A stretch of 64,000 bases of DNA from Rhodobacteraceae bacterium Alg238-R152 (lineage in GTDB: Bacteria; Pseudomonadota; Alphaproteobacteria; Rhodobacterales; Rhodobacteraceae): NCBI GenBank assembly GCA_900537125.1, contig UNRJ01000005.1:248001-312000 (forward strand), written 5' to 3'. How positions within the stretch are numbered: the stretch's first letter is position 1; every line of letters starts with the position of its first letter. The position numbers were made by a program, and so were the translations under genes. Positions 27,337 through 35,639 of the stretch are shown one piece after another. Under the pieces are notes generated by a model. It made no database searches and was not told where the DNA came from. It saw only the letters and a list, made by a program, of their open reading frames with translations.

Positions 27337-28260
27337 TCAGCTCTCAGTCCCGCAATACAATCTACCGCGTTTCGCAGACACCACCGGAAGTCCTGCCTCT
27401 GCAAGCCAATCCCACAGCTCAGCCCAAAGCGCTTCCCGCCCTTTGCGAAACGCCCCTTCATGCCCAATTTTCTTTGCGCCAAGCTGCTTGGGTGTGCGTA
27501 CCACCATATTTGCTTTTGCCTTTGAATAATGGCCCAACGTGTCGCCACAGGCTGTGTTTGTCGCAATAGGATCGTCAGACATCACCCAGGCGCATATTGG
27601 GCTGTCCACGCCGTCAAACTGATGGGAATATCGTCCTGCCGCGAGATCCGGCAACAGATAGCTGCGCCGTGCACTCCATCGCCGCCAAGTCTTGAACACA
27701 TGCGGCGGCAGCGCCTCGCCCCCCCAAAGACCACCTGACGGAATATACCCATGCCGCGCAAGACAGTAGCTCCCGTAACCCCACCACCAAAACAGCTCCA
27801 ACGGGACATTGCGCGGCTTATGTACCCCCCAGTGCCCATTTCCCACGGCCACAAACGCATGACGCGTCACCTTCTTATGGTTCTGCATAAACCCAACAAA
27901 CTGTCCGCCAATGCTGTGTCCCAAGGTGGTCAACGGCATCGCGGGTGCAAGGCTCTCCAGATGGTCCAAAGCCGCAACCATATCCAGCTGTCCCCAATCG
28001 GGATAATCAATCCCGCTTTGGGCAAGGTTCTCGGCACCAGACTCTCCAATGCCGCGAAAATCATAGGTCAACACCACCGCGCCTTGCGCCGCCAAAAAGG
28101 CCGCAACATGACGGTAAAATCGGCGCGGAAACCCCGTGCCTGCGGAAATCATAACAGCTAGACGCGGTGCTGCTCCGCGATAGATCGTGCCCGCCAACTC
28201 CCAGCCGTCCTCCGCGCGAAATCTGATATCCTCGACAGTCACGTCACCTTGATCCAACAT
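27337..28260 (-). CDS. Alpha/beta hydrolase, MarR-linked
   Basis: The 307-residue protein has a C-terminal catalytic half with the elbow GHSIGGQFVGF and an N-terminal EDGWELAGTIYRG. YDFRGIGESG is the oxyanion-side loop. ATG at 28260 shares its A with the marR stop (TGATG), so the two are coupled; a GTG one codon earlier is an alternative. No signal peptide. The regulator controlling its own operon suggests a substrate-induced hydrolase. Substrate unknown. Confidence 0.82.
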   Translation of the reverse strand: MLDQGDVTVEDIRFRAEDGWELAGTIYRGAAPRLAVMISAGTGFPRRFYRHVAAFLAAQGAVVLTYDFRGIGESGAENLAQSGIDYPDWGQLDMVAALDHLESLAPAMPLTTLGHSIGGQFVGFMQNHKKVTRHAFVAVGNGHWGVHKPRNVPLELFWWWGYGSYCLARHGYIPSGGLWGGEALPPHVFKTWRRWSARRSYLLPDLAAGRYSHQFDGVDSPICAWVMSDDPIATNTACGDTLGHYSKAKANMVVRTPKQLGAKKIGHEGAFRKGREALWAELWDWLAEAGLPVVSAKRGRLYCGTES

Positions 28261-28721
28261 CACTCTTGTTCCTCACGCCATTCCGCCTGATCAATCACGT
28301 CCTCGGCGTTCTCCGCCAAATGGGTTAGAAACCGGCCAATGACCTCTTGCTCCGCCGCATCAAATGGCTCCAACAAAAGTCCGTTGACGTGCTGCACAAA
28401 GGGCACCGTACGTTGCACTAAGCTTTCCGCAGCCGGTTCCAGATAAATTCTCACCACGCGCCCGTCTGCGTCTTGCCGCGCACGGCGCACAAAACCACGA
28501 TCCACCATGCGGTCAATCAACCCGCTGAGACTGGATTTGCGCATCGACAACGCCTTGGCCAAATCGGTGACAGTCTGCCCATCACGCCGCGACAAAAGCA
28601 CCAAGACGCCGTGTTGCGGCATCGACAAATCGGCCAAGGCCTGGGTCTTGCGCTCCGAAGCCCGCGAAATCGCTGCCTGCGCCTTGTTCATCAGAAAGAA
28701 AATCTTGGGAGGTCTTGCCAT
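28260..28721 (-). CDS. MarR family transcriptional regulator
   Basis: The 153-residue protein has the winged-helix MarR domain: TVTDLAKALSMRKSSLSGL followed by IDRMVDRGFVRR and the wing DGRVVRIYLEP. MarR proteins are ligand-responsive dimers that usually repress their own operon. Here a 13-bp-arm inverted repeat lies nine bases upstream of the start codon, an ideal operator, and the downstream hydrolase gene is translationally coupled. The ligand is unknown. Confidence 0.9.
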   Translation of the reverse strand: MARPPKIFFLMNKAQAAISRASERKTQALADLSMPQHGVLVLLSRRDGQTVTDLAKALSMRKSSLSGLIDRMVDRGFVRRARQDADGRVVRIYLEPAAESLVQRTVPFVQHVNGLLLEPFDAAEQEVIGRFLTHLAENAEDVIDQAEWREEQE

Positions 28722-28729
28722 TTTTAGGT

Positions 28730-28762
28730 CGCATCCGAATTACTCTCATTAATTCGTATGCG
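28730..28762. promoter_or_regulatory. MarR operator candidate
   Basis: CGCATCCGAATTA (28730-28742), seven bases, TAATTCGTATGCG (28750-28762): arms match in 12 of 13 positions. It ends at the marR promoter region, which suggests autorepression of the marR-hydrolase operon. Confidence 0.8.
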
Positions 28763-28822
28763 AACTTTTTGAGCAAAAAAACCTGCTTTCTGCGTGACGT
28801 TGCGAGACCCTCACACACAACA

Positions 28823-28848
28823 GCGGGCGCTGCACCTGCAACGCCCGC
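28823..28848 (-). terminator. Probable end-of-operon hairpin after the beta-galactosidase gene
   Basis: GCGGGCG and CGCCCGC form a perfect 7-bp stem, with TGCA/TGCA pairing inside. It sits 26 bases beyond the stop codon of the last gene in the galactoside operon. There is no U-tract. Confidence 0.55.
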
Positions 28849-28873
28849 ACTATCTCACCTTGATTTCAGACGC

Positions 28874-30811
28874 TTAGCCAGAACTAAGATCACAAGCCAC
28901 CACTGGTGCGCCCTCTTCAAAAACAAGCACCCCGCAGGCGGGCACGCGATGCCCACCAACGCTCGCGGAGAAGCTGTTGTAGTTCACCACAAACTCATAG
29001 GTTCCAAACCGCCGCCGACGCACACCGTCCTGCATCGGCGACATGGCAACGCCAGCCTGTTCACAGGCCATGGACACAACCTGATCCCAAAGCGCCTCAT
29101 CCGGGAAACTGCCCAGATACCAACGCTTGCCTTGCCCCATCAGAACTGGATCTCCTCCTGAGACCTTCAGAAGGACCTTTGCTGAACCTGACAGCCGTTC
29201 ATGCCAATGCTCCACCCGGCCACCGCCGGACACATCCATGCCGGCCTGTGGCGGAAGGCTCTCAATCAAGTCAACCCGAACATCCAAGTTGGGCACGCCC
29301 GGACGGCCCTTGGCCGGGATCGAGAACTCTTCGGTGATGGCTCCGGTCCGCGGTCCCATCACGGCCAGCGCATTCGCTTCGGAAATCGCCAGAACCAACG
29401 CGGGATCCAATGTGGCGAGGCCCGGCGCAAACACCGCCTTGTAACCCGTGAAGTCCCGACACGACGCGCTCACGATATCCACTGACAGCCCGGCCCGGCG
29501 CAACCCGCGATAGGCAGAAAACACCAATCGGAAGTAATCAAACCCGGCGCCTTGCGGCTGGGTTTTCCATGCCCAATCAGAGGCATAGTCAAACACCAGC
29601 GCCACATCTGCCTGTTGGGTGTCCTGCTCTTTCAGCATGTCGAGCACACCGGCCACCGCCCGCGCCTCGTCCATGCCAGGTGCGTCCACACCATCCGGCG
29701 CCTGCAACCCGGCGTGCATCTGCTCTTGGGCAAACGGCGCCTGCCGCCACCGGAAGTAACTCACCACTTCGGCCCCATGAGCAAAGGCTTCCAACGCCCA
29801 AAGCGCCACCATGCCCGGCAAAGGTGCAGGGTTATACGGTGCCCAATTCACAGGCCCAGGCTGCTGTTCCATAACCCACCAGCGGCCTTTGCCAACCGCG
29901 CGATAAAGATCATGATGGAAGGCTTGAAAATCGGGATCGCCCTGCCGCAGGAACCGCGCCTTGTGCTCATCCGTGGCTTCCAGCCGGTCCGACAAGAACC
30001 CAATTGGGTAGCTGTCCCAGCTCGCAATATCGAGATCTTCGCCCACATCAAAATGGTCAAATTCCAGAATGCGCCCCATGTAGTTGTGGATCAGCGGGGC
30101 ATCCGTATGCGCCTTCAAAATGTCAGCCTGCACCTTGTTGAACGCCACAACCTGATCACTTGAAAAGCGGCGGAACGCCAGCACATGAGCCGGGTTTGGG
30201 TCTGTCACGGTCAAGTTTGGCAAATCGATCTGATCAAACGCCGCATACTCCATCGACCAGAACACATTACCCCAGGCCTCATTGAGCGCCTCCACTGTGC
30301 CATAACGCGCCTCACACCAGCCCTGAAACGCCCCTTTGGCGGACTCTGAGTAGCTGATTGTGGTGTCGTGACAGCCATATTCATTGTCGGTCTGCCAGGC
30401 AGCCACATGCGGGTTCTTACCATAACGCTCTGCCACAATCTGCGTGATGCGGGCGCATTCCTGACGATAACCTTGATGGCTGAAACAATAGTGCCGGCGT
30501 GAGCCAAATTTGCGGGGTGCGCCGTTCTCGTCCACCGCCAGCATGTCGGGGTGTTTATCGACCATCCAACGAGGTGGCGTTGCCGTTGGCGTGCCCAGCA
30601 CCACTTTCAGTCCCGCAGCGCCCAGAACCTCAATTGCCCGGTCCAGCCACTCCAGGGTCATCTGCCCCGGCACAGCTTCCATCCGGCTCCAGGCAAATTC
30701 ACCAATCCGCACCCAACGGATGCCAGTCGCAGCCATATCCGCCGCATCCTTGGCCCAGTTCTCTTCCGGCCAATGCTCAGGATAATAACAAACGCCCAAT
30801 TCTTGTTTCAT
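28874..30811 (-). CDS. GH42 beta-galactosidase
   Basis: The 645-residue protein is a GH42 beta-galactosidase. The acid/base is E144 in WQTDNEYGCH and the nucleophile E315 in WVMEQQPGPVNW, both matching the family. It has the usual trimerisation and C-terminal domains, and no signal peptide, so it acts on galactosides after import. It is the last gene of the galactoside operon and starts with an ATG overlapping the stop of the lactonase gene. It supplies galactose to the oxidative pathway encoded upstream. Confidence 0.93.
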   Translation of the reverse strand: MKQELGVCYYPEHWPEENWAKDAADMAATGIRWVRIGEFAWSRMEAVPGQMTLEWLDRAIEVLGAAGLKVVLGTPTATPPRWMVDKHPDMLAVDENGAPRKFGSRRHYCFSHQGYRQECARITQIVAERYGKNPHVAAWQTDNEYGCHDTTISYSESAKGAFQGWCEARYGTVEALNEAWGNVFWSMEYAAFDQIDLPNLTVTDPNPAHVLAFRRFSSDQVVAFNKVQADILKAHTDAPLIHNYMGRILEFDHFDVGEDLDIASWDSYPIGFLSDRLEATDEHKARFLRQGDPDFQAFHHDLYRAVGKGRWWVMEQQPGPVNWAPYNPAPLPGMVALWALEAFAHGAEVVSYFRWRQAPFAQEQMHAGLQAPDGVDAPGMDEARAVAGVLDMLKEQDTQQADVALVFDYASDWAWKTQPQGAGFDYFRLVFSAYRGLRRAGLSVDIVSASCRDFTGYKAVFAPGLATLDPALVLAISEANALAVMGPRTGAITEEFSIPAKGRPGVPNLDVRVDLIESLPPQAGMDVSGGGRVEHWHERLSGSAKVLLKVSGGDPVLMGQGKRWYLGSFPDEALWDQVVSMACEQAGVAMSPMQDGVRRRRFGTYEFVVNYNSFSASVGGHRVPACGVLVFEEGAPVVACDLSSG

Positions 30812-31668
30812 AAGATTACCCGTGGTTCCGCCACCCCTTGGGCCGCGTTGTCTATTGCAAAGACCATGCCGTTCTCCGGCGTCTCTGCCAATGCCTTTTC
30901 GTCGATGCCCTCGCGGGCGGAGGTCACAAACAGCGTGGTCAAACCATCGCCACCAAAGGCCGGACAGCTGCTGTGCTGCCCGCCCACGGCTACGGATTTC
31001 AGGAAATTACCCTCAGGGTCATAGGCGGCCACACGCGCCGCCCCCCATTGCGCAATCCAGATATTGCCTTCCGCATCCACAACCGCGCCGTCGGGGTTCA
31101 ACCCATCCTCATTGAGATCGAGAAAAACCTCTGCTTTGCCAATCGGCCAACCTGTCTCCGCATCTACAGTTTGACGCATCACCAATTTGGTGACCGTGTC
31201 GGTGTAGTAGGCACAGTCACGCGACTTATCGAAACAAATCGCATTGGAAATTGTCACGTTTGAGACCAGCTTGCGCAACGCACCGTCAAAGTAACGATAG
31301 ATCGCACCGGCTTTGCGTTCCGCATTTTTTCCCATGGTGCCGATCCAAAAACCGCCCCACGGGTCTGCGCGTCCGTCATTGGAGCGTGTCACCGGATTGT
31401 CCGCCTCCAATGAACACAGGTATTCCTGCTCTTCCGTGTCGAGATAAAACAGCCAAAGCGCCGTTTCAGACGCAAGGATCAGCGTGTCGTAGTCCACCCA
31501 TCCGGCTGCGGACACATGTTCATCAAACTGCCACTCAAGCGCCTCACCATCCTTCTGGCTCAGCATCCGTTTGCCAACAATATCAAACCAAAAGAGCTGC
31601 TTGCGCTCCGGGTGCCACAGTGGGCCCTCGCCCAACGCACACGGCCTGTTGTCAAAAATAGTGCTCAT
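30808..31668 (-). CDS. SMP-30/gluconolactonase family lactonase
   Basis: The 286-residue protein has the six-bladed propeller features of the SMP-30 family: ALGEGPLWHPERKQLFW (with the metal-binding Glu), SNDGRADPWGGFWIGTMG and DGLNPDGAVVDAEGNIW, with metal-binding Asn and Asp. In this operon it most likely opens galactono-lactone to galactonate after galactose oxidation. It overlaps neighbouring genes by four bases at both ends. The exact lactone preference is inferred from context, not from sequence. Confidence 0.85.
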   Translation of the reverse strand: MSTIFDNRPCALGEGPLWHPERKQLFWFDIVGKRMLSQKDGEALEWQFDEHVSAAGWVDYDTLILASETALWLFYLDTEEQEYLCSLEADNPVTRSNDGRADPWGGFWIGTMGKNAERKAGAIYRYFDGALRKLVSNVTISNAICFDKSRDCAYYTDTVTKLVMRQTVDAETGWPIGKAEVFLDLNEDGLNPDGAVVDAEGNIWIAQWGAARVAAYDPEGNFLKSVAVGGQHSSCPAFGGDGLTTLFVTSAREGIDEKALAETPENGMVFAIDNAAQGVAEPRVIL

Positions 31669-32270
31669 GCAAATGCCTCGTCATAGGCGGCCACGATGGC
31701 CTCTGCCCGCTGGCGCACATCCTCCACGCTCATGCCCGATTTGTAAATCGCAGAGCCAATGCCAAATCCATCTGCACCAGCGGCAATCCACTCGCCAAAA
31801 TTCTCAGGCCCAGCGCCACCCACGGCGTATACTTTGCTGTCTTTGGGCAGTACCGCTCGCACGGCATTGAGGCCACCCGGCCCGGCCATATTGCCGGGGA
31901 ACAGCTTCAGCCCAGTTGCACCCGCTTTCAATGCCGCAAAAGCTTCCGTCGGCGTAAACACCCCTGGCCAGCTCTCCAAGCCAAGTTTGGCGGTATGCGC
32001 AATTACCTCGGTATCGCAGTTGGGAGAAACAATCAGCTTGCCGCCCACGCTTGCCACCGCATCCACCTGTGCAACCTCGAGCACGGTCCCTGCGCCCACA
32101 AGCGCGCGATCCCCAAAACCCTTCGCCAAGAGTTCAATGCTCTCCAATGGATCAGGCGAGTTCAGCGGCACCTCGATCTTATCGATACCCGCTGCAATGA
32201 TGGCGTCCGCCATGGCTTCGATCTCACGCGGGGTCACCCCGCGCAAGATGGCAATAATCGACCGGTTCAT
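31665..32270 (-). CDS. dgoA: 2-dehydro-3-deoxy-6-phosphogalactonate aldolase
   Basis: The 201-residue protein cleaves KDPGal to pyruvate and glyceraldehyde-3-phosphate. The Schiff-base lysine is K122 in GLKLFPGNMAG and E33 lies in IEVPLNSP, both family landmarks of the KDPG/KDPGal aldolases. I chose ATG at 32270, giving the family's N-terminal RSIIAILRGVTP; an upstream in-frame start at 32312 would overlap the kinase coding end. KDPGal rather than KDPG specificity is inferred from the adjacent kinase dgoK. Confidence 0.9.
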   Translation of the reverse strand: MNRSIIAILRGVTPREIEAMADAIIAAGIDKIEVPLNSPDPLESIELLAKGFGDRALVGAGTVLEVAQVDAVASVGGKLIVSPNCDTEVIAHTAKLGLESWPGVFTPTEAFAALKAGATGLKLFPGNMAGPGGLNAVRAVLPKDSKVYAVGGAGPENFGEWIAAGADGFGIGSAIYKSGMSVEDVRQRAEAIVAAYDEAFA

Positions 32271-32274
32271 GTTG

Positions 32275-33165
32275 TTATCCCAAAAGGTTGCGCGCGGCAG
32301 ACAGCCCCGCAAGTGTCATGTCCTGACAGTCCACAACGGTTACCCAACCGCCCTGGGCCTTCAGCGCCTCAGCATAGACATCGGAAAGTTGCTGCTCTCC
32401 GATCACGGCAATCTGTTGCCCCAACCAATAAGGTCGGGACGCCGCCAGTTCAGCGCCCAAAAGCAAGCCAGACAACCGAGACCGTGCCGCCGCATTGGGC
32501 GTGGCATTCAACAGATCACTGGCGCGAATACCAAACAGTTCTGAGGCCAGATTTTCCGGCCGCGACAGGGTCATATCCATGCCCGCCGCAAAGGCCTCTG
32601 CATCCCAGCCCTCACCAACCGAATGCTGCAAAACCGATTGTTTACTCAACAACGAGAACAACTCACCGGTCATGAAGGTGCGGAAACTCACAACCTCATC
32701 GGCGCTCACATGCGCCCATTTGGTGTGTGTGCCTGGCAAACACAAAACGCCGTCCCAGTTCGGGTTGCGCGACAGGAAACCCGCAATCTGCGTCTCTTCC
32801 CCGCGCATCACATCCGCTGGCTTGGTTTGTTTCAACCCGGGCACCACATGCACTCGAAGCCGCGCATCCGTATTGGGCACAAGCACCGGCTGCGGCGCCA
32901 ACGCGGGCGCAGGCACCGCCGTATAAGGCGCCTCAACCCAGCCTTGGCGGGCGCCCACCATGCCACAGGCGATCACATCCATGGAACCGTCGCCAAGCCA
33001 GCTTTCAACCAACTCCAACAAAGCCGCTTCAAACCCGCCAGCCTCGAGTCGCGCCATGCCTTTGTCTGACTGCGCCGTCCCTAAAAGTGTGTCACCTTCC
33101 ATGGCAAAGGCGCGCAGCTTCGACGTGCCCCAATCCACTCCAATCCATTGTGTTTGCACAGACAT
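32275..33165 (-). CDS. dgoK: 2-dehydro-3-deoxygalactonokinase
   Basis: The 296-residue protein phosphorylates 2-keto-3-deoxygalactonate with ATP. It has the DgoK opening QWIGVDWGTSKLRAFAM (phosphate-1 loop of the ASKHA fold), CGMVGARQGWVEAPY and LCLPGTHTKWAHV. It sits four bases upstream of the aldolase gene dgoA, which uses its product. Length and motifs are normal. Confidence 0.92.
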   Translation of the reverse strand: MSVQTQWIGVDWGTSKLRAFAMEGDTLLGTAQSDKGMARLEAGGFEAALLELVESWLGDGSMDVIACGMVGARQGWVEAPYTAVPAPALAPQPVLVPNTDARLRVHVVPGLKQTKPADVMRGEETQIAGFLSRNPNWDGVLCLPGTHTKWAHVSADEVVSFRTFMTGELFSLLSKQSVLQHSVGEGWDAEAFAAGMDMTLSRPENLASELFGIRASDLLNATPNAAARSRLSGLLLGAELAASRPYWLGQQIAVIGEQQLSDVYAEALKAQGGWVTVVDCQDMTLAGLSAARNLLG

Positions 33166-33168
33166 ACC

Positions 33169-33930
33169 TTACCCCGAAACCACAACGCCGCCGTCAACCG
33201 CCATGCATTGCCCCGTCATCATTCGGCTGGCGTTTGACGCCAAATAAAGCGTGGGGTCAATCATATCTTCCGGCGTCAGATGCTCTTTCAAACACTGCCG
33301 CTCCATATGGGCCGCCAACGCTTCCGGGTCGGCCCACATGTCCAGCTGCTTCTGCGTCAGCACCCAGCCGGGGGCCAGCGCATTCACACGGATGCCCTTT
33401 GGCCCTAGTTCCCGCGCCAGAGAGCGCGTCATACCGGTGATCGCCGCGTTGGCAGAGGTGTAAATCGGATACCCCGCATTGCCCATGATGTAGCTGATCG
33501 AACTAAAATTGATAATCGAGCCACTGCCATCCATCTGCCGCGCCGCTTCCTGACAGGCAAAGAAATAGGCTTTCTGGTTCACCGCCTGCATCCAGTCGTA
33601 GAACTCTTCGTCTACCTCATCGAGTGCGTGGCGTTGGTCGTTGGCCGCGTTGTTCACCACCACGTCCAAACCGCCATGCTCCCCCACCGCTTGCTGAATG
33701 GTCTCCCGCAGGCGCGGAATGTCAGAGATGTCCCCCTGCATGAACAGAGGCGTTGCGCCGTGCTTGCTCTCCATCTCTGCGATGAAGTCATCTGCCGCCG
33801 AGCGCCCGATGATCGCCACCTTGGCACCCTGCGCCATGAACCCATCGGTCAAGGCCGCGCCAATGCCGCTGGCTCCGCCGGTGATGTAAACGGATTTGCC
33901 TTTCAAATCAGGAAAAATCGTGCCGGTCAT
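33169..33930 (-). CDS. SDR family dehydrogenase, probable galactose 1-dehydrogenase
   Basis: The 253-residue protein is a classical-length SDR. The cofactor motif TGGASGIG is at 17-24 and VNNAAN at 92-97. The catalytic Ser (S144) and Tyr (Y157) are 13 apart as usual, but the position of the catalytic Lys, four after Tyr, is Asn (N161, in YTSANAAI). Context, between a lactonase and an IlvD-type dehydratase, suggests oxidation of galactose to galactono-lactone. I recall related rhizobial and roseobacter SDRs with the same YTxAN motif, so this may be a subfamily feature rather than loss of activity. It overlaps the dehydratase stop by one base (TGATG). Confidence 0.78.
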   Translation of the reverse strand: MTGTIFPDLKGKSVYITGGASGIGAALTDGFMAQGAKVAIIGRSAADDFIAEMESKHGATPLFMQGDISDIPRLRETIQQAVGEHGGLDVVVNNAANDQRHALDEVDEEFYDWMQAVNQKAYFFACQEAARQMDGSGSIINFSSISYIMGNAGYPIYTSANAAITGMTRSLARELGPKGIRVNALAPGWVLTQKQLDMWADPEALAAHMERQCLKEHLTPEDMIDPTLYLASNASRMMTGQCMAVDGGVVVSG

Positions 33931-35639
33931 CAGTGGCTCTCCCGTGTGACAAGCCGTGTGTCTTTGCCCACAAGGAAGTCCAGATCAGCCCCCTTGTCGG
34001 CCTGCAACACGTGGTCGTAGTAAAGTTTCGCGTAACCGCGGGTATAATGTTCCGGATCAGGTTCCCAAGCCGCGCGACGCGCTTCCAGCTCCGCCTCATT
34101 CACCAGCAATTCCAGCACGCCGCCAGATGCAGACACTTTGATCCGGTCCCCGGTTTTCACCAGCGCCAAAGTGCCTCCGGCCTGAGCCTCCGGGCTCACA
34201 TGCAAAATCACTGTGCCATAAGCCGTGCCAGACATCCGCGCATCCGACACACGGATCATGTCGCGCACGCCTTCTTTCACCAGCTTGCCCGGGATTGGCA
34301 TGTTGCCGACCTCTGGCATGCCGGGATAGCCTTTCGGCCCGCAGCCTTTGAGCACCAAGATGGTATCTGCGGTCACCGGCAGGTCTGGTTTGTCGATGTT
34401 GGCCTTCAGGTCCTCGATGTTCTCAAAAACATAAGCCTCGCCTTCATGCTCCAGTAAGTGATCCGTGGCCGCAGACGGCTTCACAATCGCCCCATTGGGC
34501 GCAAGATTGCCACGCAGCACCCGCAGCCCGGCCGCTGGCTTCACCGGATTGTCGAGCGGGCGAATGACGTCGTCATTGTAGATTTCTGCGCCCTCGTGAT
34601 AGGCCGCAATGTCCTTGCCCAAAACCGTATTCGCCGGGCGCACAAGGTCCTTGAGCTGGCTCAACACAGCAGGCACGCCACCGGCATAACAGAAATCTTC
34701 CATCAGATACTTGCCTGACGGCATGCAGTTCACCAGCAGCGGAATGTCTGATCCAATCTCAAAGTCTTTGAGTGTCAGATCCACACCTACACGCCCAGCC
34801 ATAGCCAACAAATGCACCACCGCATTGGTGGACCCGCCCACAGCCGCATTGGCCAAAATGGCATTCTCAAACGCTTCTTTGGTCAGGATGTCAGACGGTT
34901 TCAGGTCCTCATCCACCATCTCCACAATCCGTTTACCGGTCAGATGCGCCAGCGCCATCCGGCGCGCATCGACAGCAGGTAGTGCCGCGTTGGTTGGCAA
35001 ACTCATGCCCATCGCTTCGACCAGCGACGCCATTGTTGAGGCCGTGCCCATAGTCATGCACACGCCTGCGCTGCGGCTCATGCCACTTTCCGCATTCATG
35101 AAGTCCTGCAAGGTCATCTCGCCTGCACGCACCTCCTCCGAAAACTTCCAAACGTCAGTGCCGGAACCAATATCCTTGCCTTTGAACTTGCCGTTCAGCA
35201 TTGGGCCAGAGCTCACCACAATGGTTGGCAGGTCAACCGAGGCTGCGCCCATCAATTGCCCCGGCGTGGTCTTGTCACATCCGCCCAGCAGCACAACTCC
35301 ATCAATGCCATAGGCACGGATGCTTTCTTCAACGTCCATGGCCAACAAGTTGCGGAACAGCATTGCAGTGGGTTTCATCTGGGTCTCGCCCAGCGACATC
35401 ACCGGGAACTCCACGGGGAAGCCACCAGCCTCCCAAACACCACGTTTCACACCTTCGGCCAAGGTCCGCAAACCGGAGTTACAAGGCGTCAGCTCAGACC
35501 AGGTATTACAAATCCCTATAATCGGCCGCCCATCAAACGCGTGATCCGGAAACCCCTGATTTTTCATCCAACTGCGATGGATAAACCCGTCCTTGTCTAG
35601 CTTGCCATACCAATGCTGGGAACGACGCTTCTTGCTCAT
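33930..35639 (-). CDS. IlvD/Edd family sugar-acid dehydratase, probable galactonate dehydratase
   Basis: The 569-residue protein is an iron-sulfur dehydratase of the IlvD/Edd family. The Cys ligands lie in IGICNTWSELTPCN, LGGCDKTTPGQLMG and SRSAGVCMTMGTASTM, the layout of L-arabinonate/pentonate dehydratases. In this operon it most likely converts galactonate to 2-keto-3-deoxygalactonate. I chose ATG at 35639, giving MSKKRRSQHWYG and an ATGA overlap with the alpha-galactosidase stop, over the frame start at 35684. Arabinonate or fuconate activity is possible for the same fold. Confidence 0.85.
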   Translation of the reverse strand: MSKKRRSQHWYGKLDKDGFIHRSWMKNQGFPDHAFDGRPIIGICNTWSELTPCNSGLRTLAEGVKRGVWEAGGFPVEFPVMSLGETQMKPTAMLFRNLLAMDVEESIRAYGIDGVVLLGGCDKTTPGQLMGAASVDLPTIVVSSGPMLNGKFKGKDIGSGTDVWKFSEEVRAGEMTLQDFMNAESGMSRSAGVCMTMGTASTMASLVEAMGMSLPTNAALPAVDARRMALAHLTGKRIVEMVDEDLKPSDILTKEAFENAILANAAVGGSTNAVVHLLAMAGRVGVDLTLKDFEIGSDIPLLVNCMPSGKYLMEDFCYAGGVPAVLSQLKDLVRPANTVLGKDIAAYHEGAEIYNDDVIRPLDNPVKPAAGLRVLRGNLAPNGAIVKPSAATDHLLEHEGEAYVFENIEDLKANIDKPDLPVTADTILVLKGCGPKGYPGMPEVGNMPIPGKLVKEGVRDMIRVSDARMSGTAYGTVILHVSPEAQAGGTLALVKTGDRIKVSASGGVLELLVNEAELEARRAAWEPDPEHYTRGYAKLYYDHVLQADKGADLDFLVGKDTRLVTRESH

